Positions 36,743 through 46,160 of a DNA stretch of 64,000 nt are shown here, one piece after another. This DNA comes from Reclinomonas americana ATCC 50394 (Eukaryota; Jakobida; Jakobea; Jakobida). Position 1 is the first letter of the stretch, and each line of letters opens with the position of its first letter. Under the pieces are notes generated by a model. That model was not told the origin of the DNA and made no database searches. It saw only the letters and a list, made by a program, of their open reading frames with translations. The stretch lies in NCBI GenBank assembly GCA_048213135.1, contig PS015010.1:1488001-1552000 (forward strand). Reading direction: 5' to 3'. The translations under genes and the position numbers were made by a program.

Positions 36743-37035
36743 GATAATTTAATTACGAATTTTATCCTGAGCGAAGCGAAGGATCTCATTCACAGCGAAG
36801 CGAAGGATCTCGTTCACAGCGAAGCGAAGGATCTCGTTCACAGGGAAGCGAAGGATCTCATTCACAGCGAAGCGAAGGATCTCGTTCACAGCGAAGCGAA
36901 GGATCTCGTTCACAGCGAAGCGAAGGATCTTTCTTCATCGGCACAACTTGTCCCGCAGAAGGCGGGATATTCGAATCAGCACATTTTCAAATCAACTCAT
37001 CCGCATATTCACCCATCCGCATATTTGCATATTCT
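36743..37035. repeat. Composite intergenic repeat, right copy, with 24-bp tandem array
   Basis: Starts with AATTACGAATTTTATCCTGA, then holds about 6.7 copies of a 24-bp unit at 36771-36930 (core GCGAAGCGAAGGATCTC), a REP-like hairpin at 36942-36975, and a GCACATTTTCAAATC / CATCCGCATATT tail. It mirrors 31105-31258. No gene is seen here. Confidence 0.85.
36942..36975. repeat. REP-like palindromic element, copy B
   Basis: CACAACTTGTCCCG-CAGAAGG-CGGGATATTC is an inverted near-copy of the element at 22311-22346, with the same CCCG/CGGG hairpin. Confidence 0.55.
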
Positions 37036-38241
37036 CTAAATCCCGTTCAATATCTCGTGTCCTAATTTATCCCTTTTTGTTTTGAGGTATTTTTCGTTGT
37101 GCGGGTTGGAAGCGATCTCGATGGGCAGTGTTTCCACGATCTCGAGACCATAGCCCAGCAGGCCGGCTCTTTTGCGGGGATTATTGCTCATGAGGCGCAT
37201 TTTGCTGATGCCCATATGACGGAGTATCTGGGCGCCTACACCATAGTCGCGGTCATCCATTCCAAAACCCAGCTCCAGGTTGGCTTCCACGGTATCGCGG
37301 CCTTCTTCCTGCAGTTTGTAGGCTTTTAATTTGTTGAGCAGTCCAATGCCCCTGCCCTCCTGGTTCATGTACAGGATCAGTCCTTTTCCCGCTTTTTCCA
37401 CCATCTTCATAGCATGATGGAGTTGTTCGCCGCAATCGCAGCGGAGCGAGCCCAGTATGTCGCCGGTCATGCAACTGCTGTGTACACGTACCAGTACCGG
37501 TTCGTCTTTTTCCCAGTCGCCTTTTTTCAGCGCCATGTGCATTTCGCCGGTATTGAGTTGTTCGAATGCCACCAGTTCAAAATCGCCGTAGCGTGTAGGC
37601 AGCGACACCCTTACCTCTTCGCGAATGAGCGTTTCCTGTTTCAGGCGGTATTCGATAAGGTCTTTTATAGATATCAGTTTGAGGTCGAATTTTTTGGCGA
37701 TCTCCTGCAGTTGCGGCAGGCGGGCCATAGAGCCATCTTCATTCATGATCTCAACCAATACCCCGGCGGGCGGAAAACCGGCCAGGCGGGCAAGGTCGAT
37801 CGTGGCTTCGGTATGACCGGAGCGGCGCAATACCCCTCCTTTTTTAGCTTTCAGCGGGAAAATATGCCCCGGGCGGCCCAGGTGTTCGGGTAAAGTACCA
37901 GGATTAACCAGCGCCTGCACTGTTTTGGACCTGTCGTGGGCAGATATTCCGGTCGTACAGCCATTGCCCAGCAGGTCGACACTAACCGTAAAAGCGGTTT
38001 CGTGAAGCGAGGTATTATCACTTACCATAGGTTGCAGCAGCAACTCCTGGCAACGCTCCTCGGTAATGGGGGCGCAGATGAGGCCACGTCCATGTATACT
38101 CATGAAATTGATGATCTCGGGGGTAACATTACTAGCCGCGGTAATGAAATCTCCTTCATTTTCACGGTCTTCATCATCTACCACGATCACCAGTTTGCCA
38201 TTTTTAATGTCTTCGATAGCACTTTCAATACTGTCCAGCAT
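37036..38241 (-). CDS. ribBA: Bifunctional riboflavin biosynthesis protein RibBA
   Basis: A 401-aa fusion catalysing two entry steps of riboflavin synthesis. Residues 1-200 are 3,4-dihydroxy-2-butanone-4-phosphate synthase ([17 protein letters not shown] acidic site; [17 protein letters not shown]). Residues 205-401 are GTP cyclohydrolase II: a Cys-rich zinc site in [19 protein letters not shown] and the [11 protein letters not shown] nucleotide motif. Length and order are normal. No other riboflavin gene lies nearby. An FMN riboswitch was looked for in the short leader and not found. Confidence 0.97.
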   Translation of the reverse strand: MLDSIESAIEDIKNGKLVIVVDDEDRENEGDFITAASNVTPEIINFMSIHGRGLICAPITEERCQELLLQPMVSDNTSLHETAFTVSVDLLGNGCTTGISAHDRSKTVQALVNPGTLPEHLGRPGHIFPLKAKKGGVLRRSGHTEATIDLARLAGFPPAGVLVEIMNEDGSMARLPQLQEIAKKFDLKLISIKDLIEYRLKQETLIREEVRVSLPTRYGDFELVAFEQLNTGEMHMALKKGDWEKDEPVLVRVHSSCMTGDILGSLRCDCGEQLHHAMKMVEKAGKGLILYMNQEGRGIGLLNKLKAYKLQEEGRDTVEANLELGFGMDDRDYGVGAQILRHMGISKMRLMSNNPRKRAGLLGYGLEIVETLPIEIASNPHNEKYLKTKRDKLGHEILNGI

Positions 38242-38259
38242 AATTTTTCAATTGTTGCG

Positions 38260-38267
38260 CAAAGTTA
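38260..38267 (-). promoter_or_regulatory. Candidate -7 element of ribBA
   Basis: TAACTTTG on the minus strand matches TAnnTTTG exactly, about 19 nt before the ATG. No clear -33 TTG at the right spacing. Confidence 0.4.
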
Positions 38268-38703
38268 ACAAGGTTTGGGCTTGCAGGATTTTCGGTTTTG
38301 GTAATTCTTTACATTTTAACCAATCGGGAAAAACGGAGCCGGGGCAGCCTGTGTAATGCATAAGAAAATATAAGCATATGAAAAATGCAGCGCCAAATCC
38401 CGTAGAAAATCAGCCAATTTACTCATTATCAATAACTTAATTTTTACTTTATTCATCTCAACCCTTGCCCAGCGGGAAAAAGGGATTTCCGGCGGAAACA
38501 GGCATTTTTCCGCATAAACAGGAGACTTTGCGGGGTGTAAAAAATGTGCTGAAAAAAAGGGCAAAAATGAAAGGATGAAAACGGCTCTTTTCTTTTATGG
38601 ATGCAACTATTAAGAACAAACGATTGCCTAACATTTTGTTAATAAAAGATGGCTGTATTTCGCCAATTATTCGCTTTCTTTGCCAACGTAAAACAAAACT
38701 AAT
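38268..38703. other. Intergenic region between divergent ribBA and TonB receptor genes
   Basis: About 430 nt without a convincing gene; the longest frame has no conserved features. It is A/T-rich with several G-runs. A TTTCTTTG at 38675-38682, about 20 nt before the receptor ATG, is a poor match to the -7 consensus and may be its promoter. No riboswitch or RNA gene was recognised. Confidence 0.5.
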
Positions 38704-41700
38704 ATGAGCTTTAAGAAAATTTTACCCTTACTTGTCACTCTTATGTCTGTAGGTCTCCTCGCGGGGGCGCAGGTTACGACCAGTAGTATTTCTGGTGTGG
38801 TAAAGAATAAGAGCGGCAACCCGCTTTCGGGCGCCTCTATTACAGCGACCCACGTACCCACAGGAACCGTTTATACGGCCGGAGCCCGCAGCGGTGGCCG
38901 GTTCGATATCAACAACATGAATCCTGGCGGGCCTTACACCATTACCGCAAGTTTTGTGGGTTATGAAACAGATAAAAAAGAAGAAGTATACCTGGTACTG
39001 GGCGATGTTCAGCGTATCGATTTCCAGCTGAACGACAAATCCACCCAGCTGGAAGCTGTTGTAGTATCAGGCACAGCCCGTGCAGGCGGTGTTAAAACCG
39101 GTAATGAGACCCAGATCGGAAGGGACAAATTAGCTGTTTTACCTACCATCGGCCGTAACCTGAACGACTTCGTTCGTTTTACGCCACAAGCCAAGATCAC
39201 TTCAACAGGCGGTATGTCCATCGCCGGTCAAAATAACCGTTACAACGGCTTCCTTATCGACGGTGCCGTTAACAACGACGTATTTGGTCTGAGCGACCAG
39301 GGTACCAACGGTGGTCGTGCCGGTACACCTCCTATCAGCATCGACGCGGTTGACCAGATTGTTGTTCAACTGTCGCCTTATGATGCTGCCCTGGGTAACT
39401 TCACCGGTGGCGCTATCAATGCCATCACCAAATCAGGTACCAACCAGTTCCATGGTTCTGCTTACTATATTTTCCGTAACCAGGACATGGCCGGTAAAAC
39501 ACCAGGCCCTCTGCCTGACAGCGCCCGTGTGAAGCTGGCTGATTTCAAAAACCAGACTTATGGTTTTACCATCGGCGGTCCCATCATCAAAAACAAGGCT
39601 TTCTTCTTTATCAACGCGGAAATGCAGAAAGACAGCAGGCCTCAGCCTTTCAGCCCGGTTAATCCTGCTACTTATAACATCAAGGACAGTATCACCAAAC
39701 TGGTTAACTTCCTGAAAACAAAATACAACTACGATCCGGGTGATTACCTGAATAACCCCGATGATATTGACCGTGTGAATGTGAACAGCCGTTTTGATTT
39801 CAACATCAACAGCAAAAACAAACTCACACTCAGCTACCGTTATACCAAAACAGAAAGGATCAACCCTTCACGCAGTACGAATACAACCATCAACTTCGTG
39901 AACAGCGCAGAATACTTCCCTTCTACCACACACTCAGGTAACGCGGAACTGAATACCAAATTCAGCAACAAAGCCAATAACAAGCTGAGGGTTTCCTTTA
40001 CCAATGTAGTTGACGATCGTGGTCCTACAGGCGATCCTTTCCCTGCAGTTACCCTGCAGTCTTTCAATGGCGGTCCTACTATCAACTTCGGTACAGAAGC
40101 CGCTTCTTCAGCTAACCTGCTGAAACAAACCATTATCAACTTCTACGATGCCTTCAAATGGTACAGGGGTAAACACGCCTTCACCATTGGTGCCGACGTT
40201 GACTTCAACAAATCTTACAACCTCTTTATCAACAGGGCCTACAGCCTGTACGCTTACAACAACCTGGGTTCAGGTGCTACCACTATCGGTTCTTTACAGG
40301 CCTTTATGGAAGACCGCGGTGCCCAGCGTATCAGGAGGGGTTACTCCCTTGTGGATGACAACAGCAAAGGTGGCGACCTGGCTACCAATTCTGCTGCCAA
40401 CTTCAAATCCATCCGTTTAGGTTTCTTTGTGAACGATGATATCAAGATCAACGATAAATTCACGCTGACCCTGGGTCTGCGTGCCGACAGGACCATGTTC
40501 ACCACTGCCGCTCCTGAAGATAAATTCTTCAACGATACGGCCAGGCCGGTTATCGCCGCGGTATACAACCTGGAAGGTGCACGTTCCGGTGGTAAATTCA
40601 AACCAGAATGGCAGTTCTCTCCCCGTATCGGTTTCAAATACGTACTGGATGAAGAAGGTCTTACCGTTCGCGGTGGTGTAGGCGTATTCGGCGGAAGGAC
40701 TCCGCTGGTATGGCCAGGCGGTGTTTACCAGAACAATGGTGTTACCATTGGCGCGCTGGATACCTCCCGCTCCGTTACCGCTGCCGGTACACAATACGGC
40801 CTGATGCTCAATGGCAGTCCCGTACCATTCAGGCCTGATGTGAACAATCAATATTCTCAGTCAGACTTCGGACTGGCTGCCAGCATCATCAAACCACAGG
40901 GTGATATGAACATCGTTGCCAAAAAATTCCACCTGCCTGCAGTGATCAGGGGATCACTGGGTGCGGATAAGAAACTGGGCAGCGGCTGGACAGCTACTTT
41001 CGACATGACCTATACCAAGAATATTTATGAAGTGGATTGGGTGAACGTGAACTTCGCTCCTCCTGCCACTACCACCACCGGCCCAGACGCCCGCCTGGTT
41101 TATTCTACCTCCGGCAGCCCTACAAGGCTCGTGTACAGGCCGACTGCTGCAACCGTTGCAGCCCGTAACCCGTATGGTAACGTTATCCTGATCAGGAATT
41201 CAACAGGTCAGAAAGGATTCTCTTATAACTTTACCGTAGGTATTGATAAGCAAACCAAAAAAGGATTGCAGTTCAACGCCAACTACACTTACGGAAACTC
41301 TCAGGTACACAATGAAGGTACCAGCTCCGTAAACACTTCCAACTGGCAGAATATGGAAGCCGTTAGCTCAAGGAATTACCTGGGGCTCACTACTTCCGAT
41401 TTCGATATGGGCCACAGGATCTTCGCCCTGGTATCTAAGAAATTCACTTATATGAAAGGCCGTATGGCAACTACCATCACTTTCACTTATAACGGACAAT
41501 CAGGAAGCGCTTACAGCTATACCATGAGTGGTAACAGCTTCATTGGTGATGGTGTTACTTTCAATGATCTCATGTATATTCCTGCCAGCAGGGCGGAAAT
41601 GGACCAGATGTCCTTCCCTACCAATGGCGCTCTTACCGAGACTATTCAGAAAGATCAGTTTGAAGAATTCATCCAGTCTGATAAATACCTGCGTACACAT

Positions 41701-42048
41701 CGCGGACAGTTTGCAGAACGTAACGGTGCAAGGGCTCCTTTCACCAATATCGTTGATGCCAACATCCAGCAGGATTTCTCTGTGAACACCGGTAAAACAA
41801 AACATACACTTTCTGTACGTTTTGATATCTTCAACCTGACCAACCTGATCGATAAGAATGCCGGCCGCCAGTACTTCTTCAACTTCGACCAGGCTCAGGT
41901 TGTACAGCTGGTTAGCTTCACCGGAACCAAACCTAACTACAGGTTCAACAAACCAGCCAACAACAAAGTAGGTGCTATCAGCGATGGTGTATCTCCTTTC
42001 AACAGCAGCCGCTGGACCGGTCAGCTGACCATCAGGTATTCTTTCTAA
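38704..42048 (+). CDS. Oar-like TonB-dependent outer membrane receptor
   Basis: A 1114-aa outer membrane protein. Signal peptide MSFKKILPLLVTLMSVGLLAGA. Residues 25-110 form a carboxypeptidase-regulatory-like domain (ISGVVKNKSGNPLSGASITATHVPTG...). The plug follows (about 120-240: LPTIGRNLNDFVRFTPQAKI, FLIDGAVNNDVFG, GAINAITKSGTN), then a long 22-strand-type barrel ending in WTGQLTIRYSF with the C-terminal Phe. The start matches Oar-type receptors of Bacteroidota and Myxobacteria. No SusD gene is next to it, so it is a stand-alone receptor and the ligand is unknown. Codon use is biased toward a small set of C-ending codons, suggesting high expression (by eye). Confidence 0.92.
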   Translation: MSFKKILPLLVTLMSVGLLAGAQVTTSSISGVVKNKSGNPLSGASITATHVPTGTVYTAGARSGGRFDINNMNPGGPYTITASFVGYETDKKEEVYLVLGDVQRIDFQLNDKSTQLEAVVVSGTARAGGVKTGNETQIGRDKLAVLPTIGRNLNDFVRFTPQAKITSTGGMSIAGQNNRYNGFLIDGAVNNDVFGLSDQGTNGGRAGTPPISIDAVDQIVVQLSPYDAALGNFTGGAINAITKSGTNQFHGSAYYIFRNQDMAGKTPGPLPDSARVKLADFKNQTYGFTIGGPIIKNKAFFFINAEMQKDSRPQPFSPVNPATYNIKDSITKLVNFLKTKYNYDPGDYLNNPDDIDRVNVNSRFDFNINSKNKLTLSYRYTKTERINPSRSTNTTINFVNSAEYFPSTTHSGNAELNTKFSNKANNKLRVSFTNVVDDRGPTGDPFPAVTLQSFNGGPTINFGTEAASSANLLKQTIINFYDAFKWYRGKHAFTIGADVDFNKSYNLFINRAYSLYAYNNLGSGATTIGSLQAFMEDRGAQRIRRGYSLVDDNSKGGDLATNSAANFKSIRLGFFVNDDIKINDKFTLTLGLRADRTMFTTAAPEDKFFNDTARPVIAAVYNLEGARSGGKFKPEWQFSPRIGFKYVLDEEGLTVRGGVGVFGGRTPLVWPGGVYQNNGVTIGALDTSRSVTAAGTQYGLMLNGSPVPFRPDVNNQYSQSDFGLAASIIKPQGDMNIVAKKFHLPAVIRGSLGADKKLGSGWTATFDMTYTKNIYEVDWVNVNFAPPATTTTGPDARLVYSTSGSPTRLVYRPTAATVAARNPYGNVILIRNSTGQKGFSYNFTVGIDKQTKKGLQFNANYTYGNSQVHNEGTSSVNTSNWQNMEAVSSRNYLGLTTSDFDMGHRIFALVSKKFTYMKGRMATTITFTYNGQSGSAYSYTMSGNSFIGDGVTFNDLMYIPASRAEMDQMSFPTNGALTETIQKDQFEEFIQSDKYLRTHRGQFAERNGARAPFTNIVDANIQQDFSVNTGKTKHTLSVRFDIFNLTNLIDKNAGRQYFFNFDQAQVVQLVSFTGTKPNYRFNKPANNKVGAISDGVSPFNSSRWTGQLTIRYSF

Positions 42049-42068
42049 GTATATTCAGAACATCTGTA

Positions 42069-42180
42069 TAAAAAAACAGCCTCCATTCGTAGTGTTGTTT
42101 AGTTTTAGTTTAGTTAGTAGTTAGTTAACGTTTAACGTTTTACGTTNNNNNNNNNNNNNNNNNNNNAGGCTGTTTTTTTA
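42069..42180 (+). terminator. Terminator-like stem around an assembly gap
   Basis: AAAAAACAGCCT (from 42069) and AGGCTGTTTTTTT (from 42167) form a perfect stem whose loop includes a low-complexity GTTTAGTTAGTTA-type tract and the N run. It probably ends the receptor transcript. The true loop length is unknown. Confidence 0.6.
42147..42166. other. Assembly gap (20 N)
   Basis: Twenty consecutive N, a scaffold placeholder rather than measured sequence. Confidence 0.98.
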
Positions 42181-42318
42181 TGTATAGATAACGTCTTTTA
42201 TTAAGTGATGGAAGATGAATGTACGGTATTGTTGTTTTGATGAATGGCTGCGGGATGGGAGCGGCACCGCAGCGAAGCGGAGGTACAGCGGACAGCCGGA
42301 ACTGAAGATGGAAAAAGA

Positions 42319-43146
42319 TCAGCGGCTGACAGCCCCAACGCCCCATCCCCATTTTAAAAAGTCAGGGAAAGCCTCTGCCCAGGTGGGCACATCGTGCTTA
42401 CCATCGGGTAATTGCACAAAGCGGATGTCTTTATCCCTGTCGTAACCTTTATCTTCCAGTTCGTCGATCAGGGCCATGGTATCGTCAATAGAATCGATAA
42501 CACCATTATTATTACGGTCGGCGATCTCGTCAAGGGTACCTACTTCAAAAAAGAAGCTCAGCCAGGGCGCATATTCGCCTTCCCTTACCTGGCGGTGCAT
42601 GATGCGGTCGGTATTTTCATTGAAATCGGCATCGTCCTGATCTTTGTCACGCCACCACAATGACCCGCTGAAAACCCCCGCTTTGGAAAATTCGATGGCA
42701 TGGTTCCAAACGATATCCAGTGCGCAAAGCCCGCCCAGTGAAAAGCCGGCGAAAGCCTTTTCGCGGAAAGAGATCACATTGTAAGACTTTCGGATGAAAG
42801 GCAGCAGTTCCTCAAAAACAAAACGATTATATAACGCGGCCTTGGCACCCCGGCCTTTATAATCCAGTATCTTGGCTGTGCCGTATTCGTTTTTACGATC
42901 TGTAGAACAGTGAATGCCCACGCAGAACAGCGGGCGGATAGCATTGGTTTCGTAAAGTTCATTGAGAATGCTGTCGAATGACATGGTCACCAGGTCCTGC
43001 CCGTCGTTAATGAGCAGCAGGGATACCTCCGATGGCGACACCGGCCGGTCGGGCAGGTAACAGTCCACTTTTACTTCTCTCTGCAGGTATTCCGATTCAA
43101 TAATATGGTTGTCGACCATCACCCCCGTAGTTCTCTCCTTAGACAT
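42319..43146 (-). CDS. Alpha/beta-hydrolase esterase (enterochelin esterase-like, PF00756)
   Basis: A 275-aa cytoplasmic hydrolase. The nucleophile elbow is GFSLGG (AFAGFSLGGLCALD), the His is probably in DGKHDVPTW near the C-terminus, and the acid may be the Asp in GTLDEIADRNNNG. The ATG giving MSKERTTGVMVDNH was chosen over a frame start 42 nt upstream. It is divergent from an ATP-grasp gene that is followed by a GCS2-type ligase. Comparable esterases accompany such ligases in Bacteroidota, so they may act on the same unknown metabolite (inference). Confidence 0.83.
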   Translation of the reverse strand: MSKERTTGVMVDNHIIESEYLQREVKVDCYLPDRPVSPSEVSLLLINDGQDLVTMSFDSILNELYETNAIRPLFCVGIHCSTDRKNEYGTAKILDYKGRGAKAALYNRFVFEELLPFIRKSYNVISFREKAFAGFSLGGLCALDIVWNHAIEFSKAGVFSGSLWWRDKDQDDADFNENTDRIMHRQVREGEYAPWLSFFFEVGTLDEIADRNNNGVIDSIDDTMALIDELEDKGYDRDKDIRFVQLPDGKHDVPTWAEAFPDFLKWGWGVGAVSR

Positions 43147-43228
43147 ATTCCAAAAATAAGGAAAGAACCGATATAAAACGGGGCTCAAAAGCGCATTTGT
43201 TCATTTAGCTGTTCAAGGAAAATAGAAT

Positions 43229-43259
43229 TTGTTTTATTGAACGCGAAAAAATATATTTG
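43229..43259 (+). promoter_or_regulatory. Promoter of the ATP-grasp gene
   Basis: TTG at 43229-43231, 20-nt spacer, TATATTTG at 43252-43259: an exact consensus, about 47 nt before the ATG. Confidence 0.65.
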
Positions 43260-43306
43260 GATAGATTTGAATACCTCACTTACGTATAAACTATAAACAC
43301 ATCATT

Positions 43307-44260
43307 ATGAAGAAAATTGGCGTATTATTCGGTAAAGAAAGAAGCTTCCCGGAGGCTTTCATTGAAAGGGTTAACAGTAAAAATGTGGCTGGTATTGTTG
43401 CAGAGCCGGTACGCATCGACAAAGTGATGCAGGGCGAGCCGAGTGGTTATGCCGTGATATTTGACCGTATCTCGCAGGATGTGCCTTTCTACCGTGCTTT
43501 CCTGAAGAACGCGGCGCTGTGTGGCACTACAGTTATCAATAACCCTTTCTGGTGGAGCGCCGATGAAAAATTCTTCAACAACTGCCTCGCCACCAAAATA
43601 GGTGTTCCTGTTCCCAAAACCGTGATCCTTCCTTCGCACCAGTTACCCGACGATACCAGCGCTGAATCTTTTTCCAACCTGGCTTACCCGCTCGACTGGG
43701 AAGGTATTTTCAGCTATATCGGTTTTCCGGCCTACATGAAACCCTTTGCCGGCGGTGGCTGGAAAAGCGTTTACCAGCTTAACAGCCTGGAAGAGTTCTT
43801 TGAAAAACATGCAGAGACCGAGCAACTGGTGATGATGCTGCAGGAAGAGATCAAATTTGAAGAATACTATCGTTGTTATTGCATTGGCGGTAAATACGTA
43901 CGCATCATGCCTTACGAACCCCGCAACCCGCATCACCTGAGGTATGTGGCCGATTTTCAGCCCAGCCCCGAACGTTACAAATTAATGGAAGACATTGTAC
44001 TCCGCATCTGCCATTACCTGGGTTATGATTTCAATACCGTTGAGCTGGCTGTACGCGATGGTGTTCCTTACGCGATCGACTTCTGCAACCCCGCTCCCGA
44101 TGCCGACGTAAACAGTGTTGGACAGGAGAACTTTGACTGGGTGGTAGAGACCGCCGCTACCTATGCTATTGAAAAAGCGATGGAGCATAAAGACGGGCAG
44201 GATAACCTTACCTGGGGTAAGTATATTTCCCGCAGCGCGGCTAAGGAGAAACTTTACTAA
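43307..44260 (+). CDS. ATP-grasp family ligase
   Basis: A 317-aa enzyme that should join a carboxylate to an amine through an acylphosphate. The ATP-grasp core shows FWWSADEKFFNNCLATKIGVPVPKTVIL, the Lys in FPAYMKPFAGGGWKSVY (ATP-binding loop), EEIKFEEYYRCYCIGGKYVRIMPYEPR and the metal-binding acidic residues with Asn in VPYAIDFCNPAPD. It resembles glutathione synthase/RimK-like proteins of the kind found with GCS2 ligases. Such a ligase gene follows 86 nt downstream, so both probably build one small amide or peptide. Confidence 0.85.
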   Translation: MKKIGVLFGKERSFPEAFIERVNSKNVAGIVAEPVRIDKVMQGEPSGYAVIFDRISQDVPFYRAFLKNAALCGTTVINNPFWWSADEKFFNNCLATKIGVPVPKTVILPSHQLPDDTSAESFSNLAYPLDWEGIFSYIGFPAYMKPFAGGGWKSVYQLNSLEEFFEKHAETEQLVMMLQEEIKFEEYYRCYCIGGKYVRIMPYEPRNPHHLRYVADFQPSPERYKLMEDIVLRICHYLGYDFNTVELAVRDGVPYAIDFCNPAPDADVNSVGQENFDWVVETAATYAIEKAMEHKDGQDNLTWGKYISRSAAKEKLY

Positions 44261-44302
44261 TATCTCGGGAAACCATCCCGGAAACTATTTGCCAAAACAA
44301 GC

Positions 44303-44326
44303 CGGGGCTGTAATTGCGCAGCCCCG
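44303..44326. promoter_or_regulatory. Intergenic hairpin between the two ligase genes
   Basis: CGGGGCTG / CAGCCCCG, 8 bp with an 8-nt loop and no T run. It could stabilise or process the transcript rather than end it. Confidence 0.4.
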
Positions 44327-44346
44327 ATCATTAAACCGATAAGCGT

Positions 44347-45459
44347 ATGGGGAATTTATCTTACAAACATTTCACGCTGGGCGTGGAAGAAGAATACATG
44401 GTGATTGACCCGGAAACCCGGGAGTTGAAGAGTCACGAACAGAAGATCGTACACGAAGGGCATAAAGTGATCAAGGATAAAGTAAAAGCGGAAATGCATC
44501 AGGCCGTGGTAGAGGTAGGTACCGATATCTGCCAGGATATTGATGAAGCCTTTGCCGATGTGGCCACGCTCCGCAAAACCATCAGCACCATTGCCGGAGA
44601 CCTGGGTCTTTGGATAGGTGCTTCGGGCACCCATCCTTTCAGCCACTGGGAAAGCCAGCTCATTACCGATCATGCCCGTTACAGCGAAATTGTGAATGAA
44701 CTGCAGGAAGCAGCCCGCAGCAATCTTATCTTCGGTCTGCACGTACATGTAGGCATGGAAAACCGCGAAATGGCCATTCATATCGCCAACAGCGCCCGTT
44801 ATTTCCTGCCGCATATTTATGCCCTCAGTACCAATTCCCCTTTCTGGGAAGGCCGCAAAACCGGGTATAAATCGTTCCGCACCAAGGTTTTTGACAAATT
44901 CCCCCGTACCGGTATACCCGACTTTTTCGAAAGCATCGAGGCACACGATAATTATGTGAAGCTGCTCGTAAAGACCAACTGTATCGATAATGCCAAAAAG
45001 ATATGGTGGGATCTGCGTGTACATCCTTTCTTCAATACCGTGGAATTCAGGATCTGCGATATTCCGATGACCGTTGAGGAAACGATCACCATTGCGGCTC
45101 TTTTCCAGGCCATTTGCGCCAAACTATATAAACTGCGCAGCCAGAACCTCAATTTCATGATGTATTCCAGGGCTTTGCTGAACGAAAATAAATGGAGGGC
45201 CAGCCGGTATGGCATTGATGGTAACCTGATCGATTTTGGCAAGGAGTCTGAAGTGAATACCCGGGTACTCATTTATGAACTGCTCGATTTTATTGATGAT
45301 GTGGTGCCTTTACTGGGCAGCCGTCATATGATCAGCAATGTGCATAAAATGCTGGAACAGGGCACTGGTGCGGACAGGCAATTGAAAGTGTATGAAGAAA
45401 CCGGCAGTTTACCAGCCGTAGTAGACTATATTCATAACAGTTTTTTAGCCGGTCTTTAA
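44347..45459 (+). CDS. GCS2-type carboxylate-amine ligase (YbdK family)
   Basis: A 370-aa relative of plant-type glutamate-cysteine ligase. Typical motifs are FTLGVEEEYMVIDPETREL (Mg/ATP-binding glutamates), GASGTHPFSHWESQ, ARSNLIFGLHVHVGMENRE (substrate and metal His/Glu) and WWDLRVHPFFNTVEFRICDIP. Weak glutamate-cysteine ligase activity has been shown for E. coli YbdK. The pairing with an ATP-grasp enzyme and a divergent esterase resembles amidoligase clusters thought to make or modify small peptides. No extra peptide precursor was found. Confidence 0.88.
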   Translation: MGNLSYKHFTLGVEEEYMVIDPETRELKSHEQKIVHEGHKVIKDKVKAEMHQAVVEVGTDICQDIDEAFADVATLRKTISTIAGDLGLWIGASGTHPFSHWESQLITDHARYSEIVNELQEAARSNLIFGLHVHVGMENREMAIHIANSARYFLPHIYALSTNSPFWEGRKTGYKSFRTKVFDKFPRTGIPDFFESIEAHDNYVKLLVKTNCIDNAKKIWWDLRVHPFFNTVEFRICDIPMTVEETITIAALFQAICAKLYKLRSQNLNFMMYSRALLNENKWRASRYGIDGNLIDFGKESEVNTRVLIYELLDFIDDVVPLLGSRHMISNVHKMLEQGTGADRQLKVYEETGSLPAVVDYIHNSFLAGL

Positions 45460-45479
45460 TTTTTCAGGCAAAAATTCCT

Positions 45480-45487
45480 TATCTTTG
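45480..45487 (+). promoter_or_regulatory. Candidate promoter of the tRNA-Arg array
   Basis: TATCTTTG, an exact -7 match, 20 nt before the first tRNA-like copy. The -33 region has no TTG. Confidence 0.5.
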
Positions 45488-45506
45488 CCGTCCTGTAAAA
45501 CGGAAT

Positions 45507-45583
45507 GGCTGCGTAGCTCAACTGAATAGAGCACCCCGACACAGATGTCGGGGAGGTTTCAGGTAAAAATCCTGACGCGGGCA
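45507..45583 (+). pseudogene. Degenerate tRNA-Arg-like copy 1
   Basis: Keeps the 5' acceptor, the D arm (GCTCAACTGAATAGAGC) and T stem of the true tRNA-Arg. The anticodon arm is replaced by a perfect 8-bp hairpin (CCCCGACA / TGTCGGGG) with a CAGA loop, so no anticodon can be presented. The T loop is TAAAAAT instead of TTTGAAT, and one acceptor pair is lost. It starts a 91-bp unit repeated exactly. Confidence 0.8.
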
Positions 45584-45597
45584 ACTTTGAAAATAAT

Positions 45598-45674
45598 GGC
45601 TGCGTAGCTCAACTGAATAGAGCACCCCGACACAGATGTCGGGGAGGTTTCAGGTAAAAATCCTGACGCGGGCA
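45598..45674 (+). pseudogene. Degenerate tRNA-Arg-like copy 2
   Basis: Identical to copy 1 over the full 91-bp period, including the spacer. The true tRNA-Arg starts exactly one period later. Confidence 0.8.
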
Positions 45675-45688
45675 ACTTTGAAAATAAT

Positions 45689-46080
<392 letters not shown>

Positions 46081-46117
46081 AATGAATAAGCCACACTCCT
46101 GGTGTGGCTTATTCATT
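46081..46117. terminator. Bidirectional terminator
   Basis: Perfect 16-bp stem AATGAATAAGCCACAC / GTGTGGCTTATTCATT, loop of 5 nt. It separates the convergent GIY-YIG and subtilisin-family genes. Confidence 0.8.
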
Positions 46118-46160
46118 GTATGTTTATTTATACATCTCCTTACCAGATCAGGCAGTGGTA

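Noticed and set aside
36771-36930. Possible CRISPR array
   Set aside because: Units of 24 bp follow each other directly with no spacers, and there is no cas gene in the window.
38316-38564. 82-codon minus-strand ORF between ribBA and the TonB receptor
   Set aside because: Composition looks like random intergenic translation; no start context, domain or neighbour support.
38242-38703. FMN riboswitch upstream of ribBA
   Set aside because: The likely transcript leader is only about 10-20 nt, and no conserved FMN-aptamer segments were seen on the minus strand.
45507-45674. Functional tRNA genes
   Set aside because: No 7-nt anticodon loop can form and the T loop lacks the conserved bases, so they cannot act as normal tRNAs.
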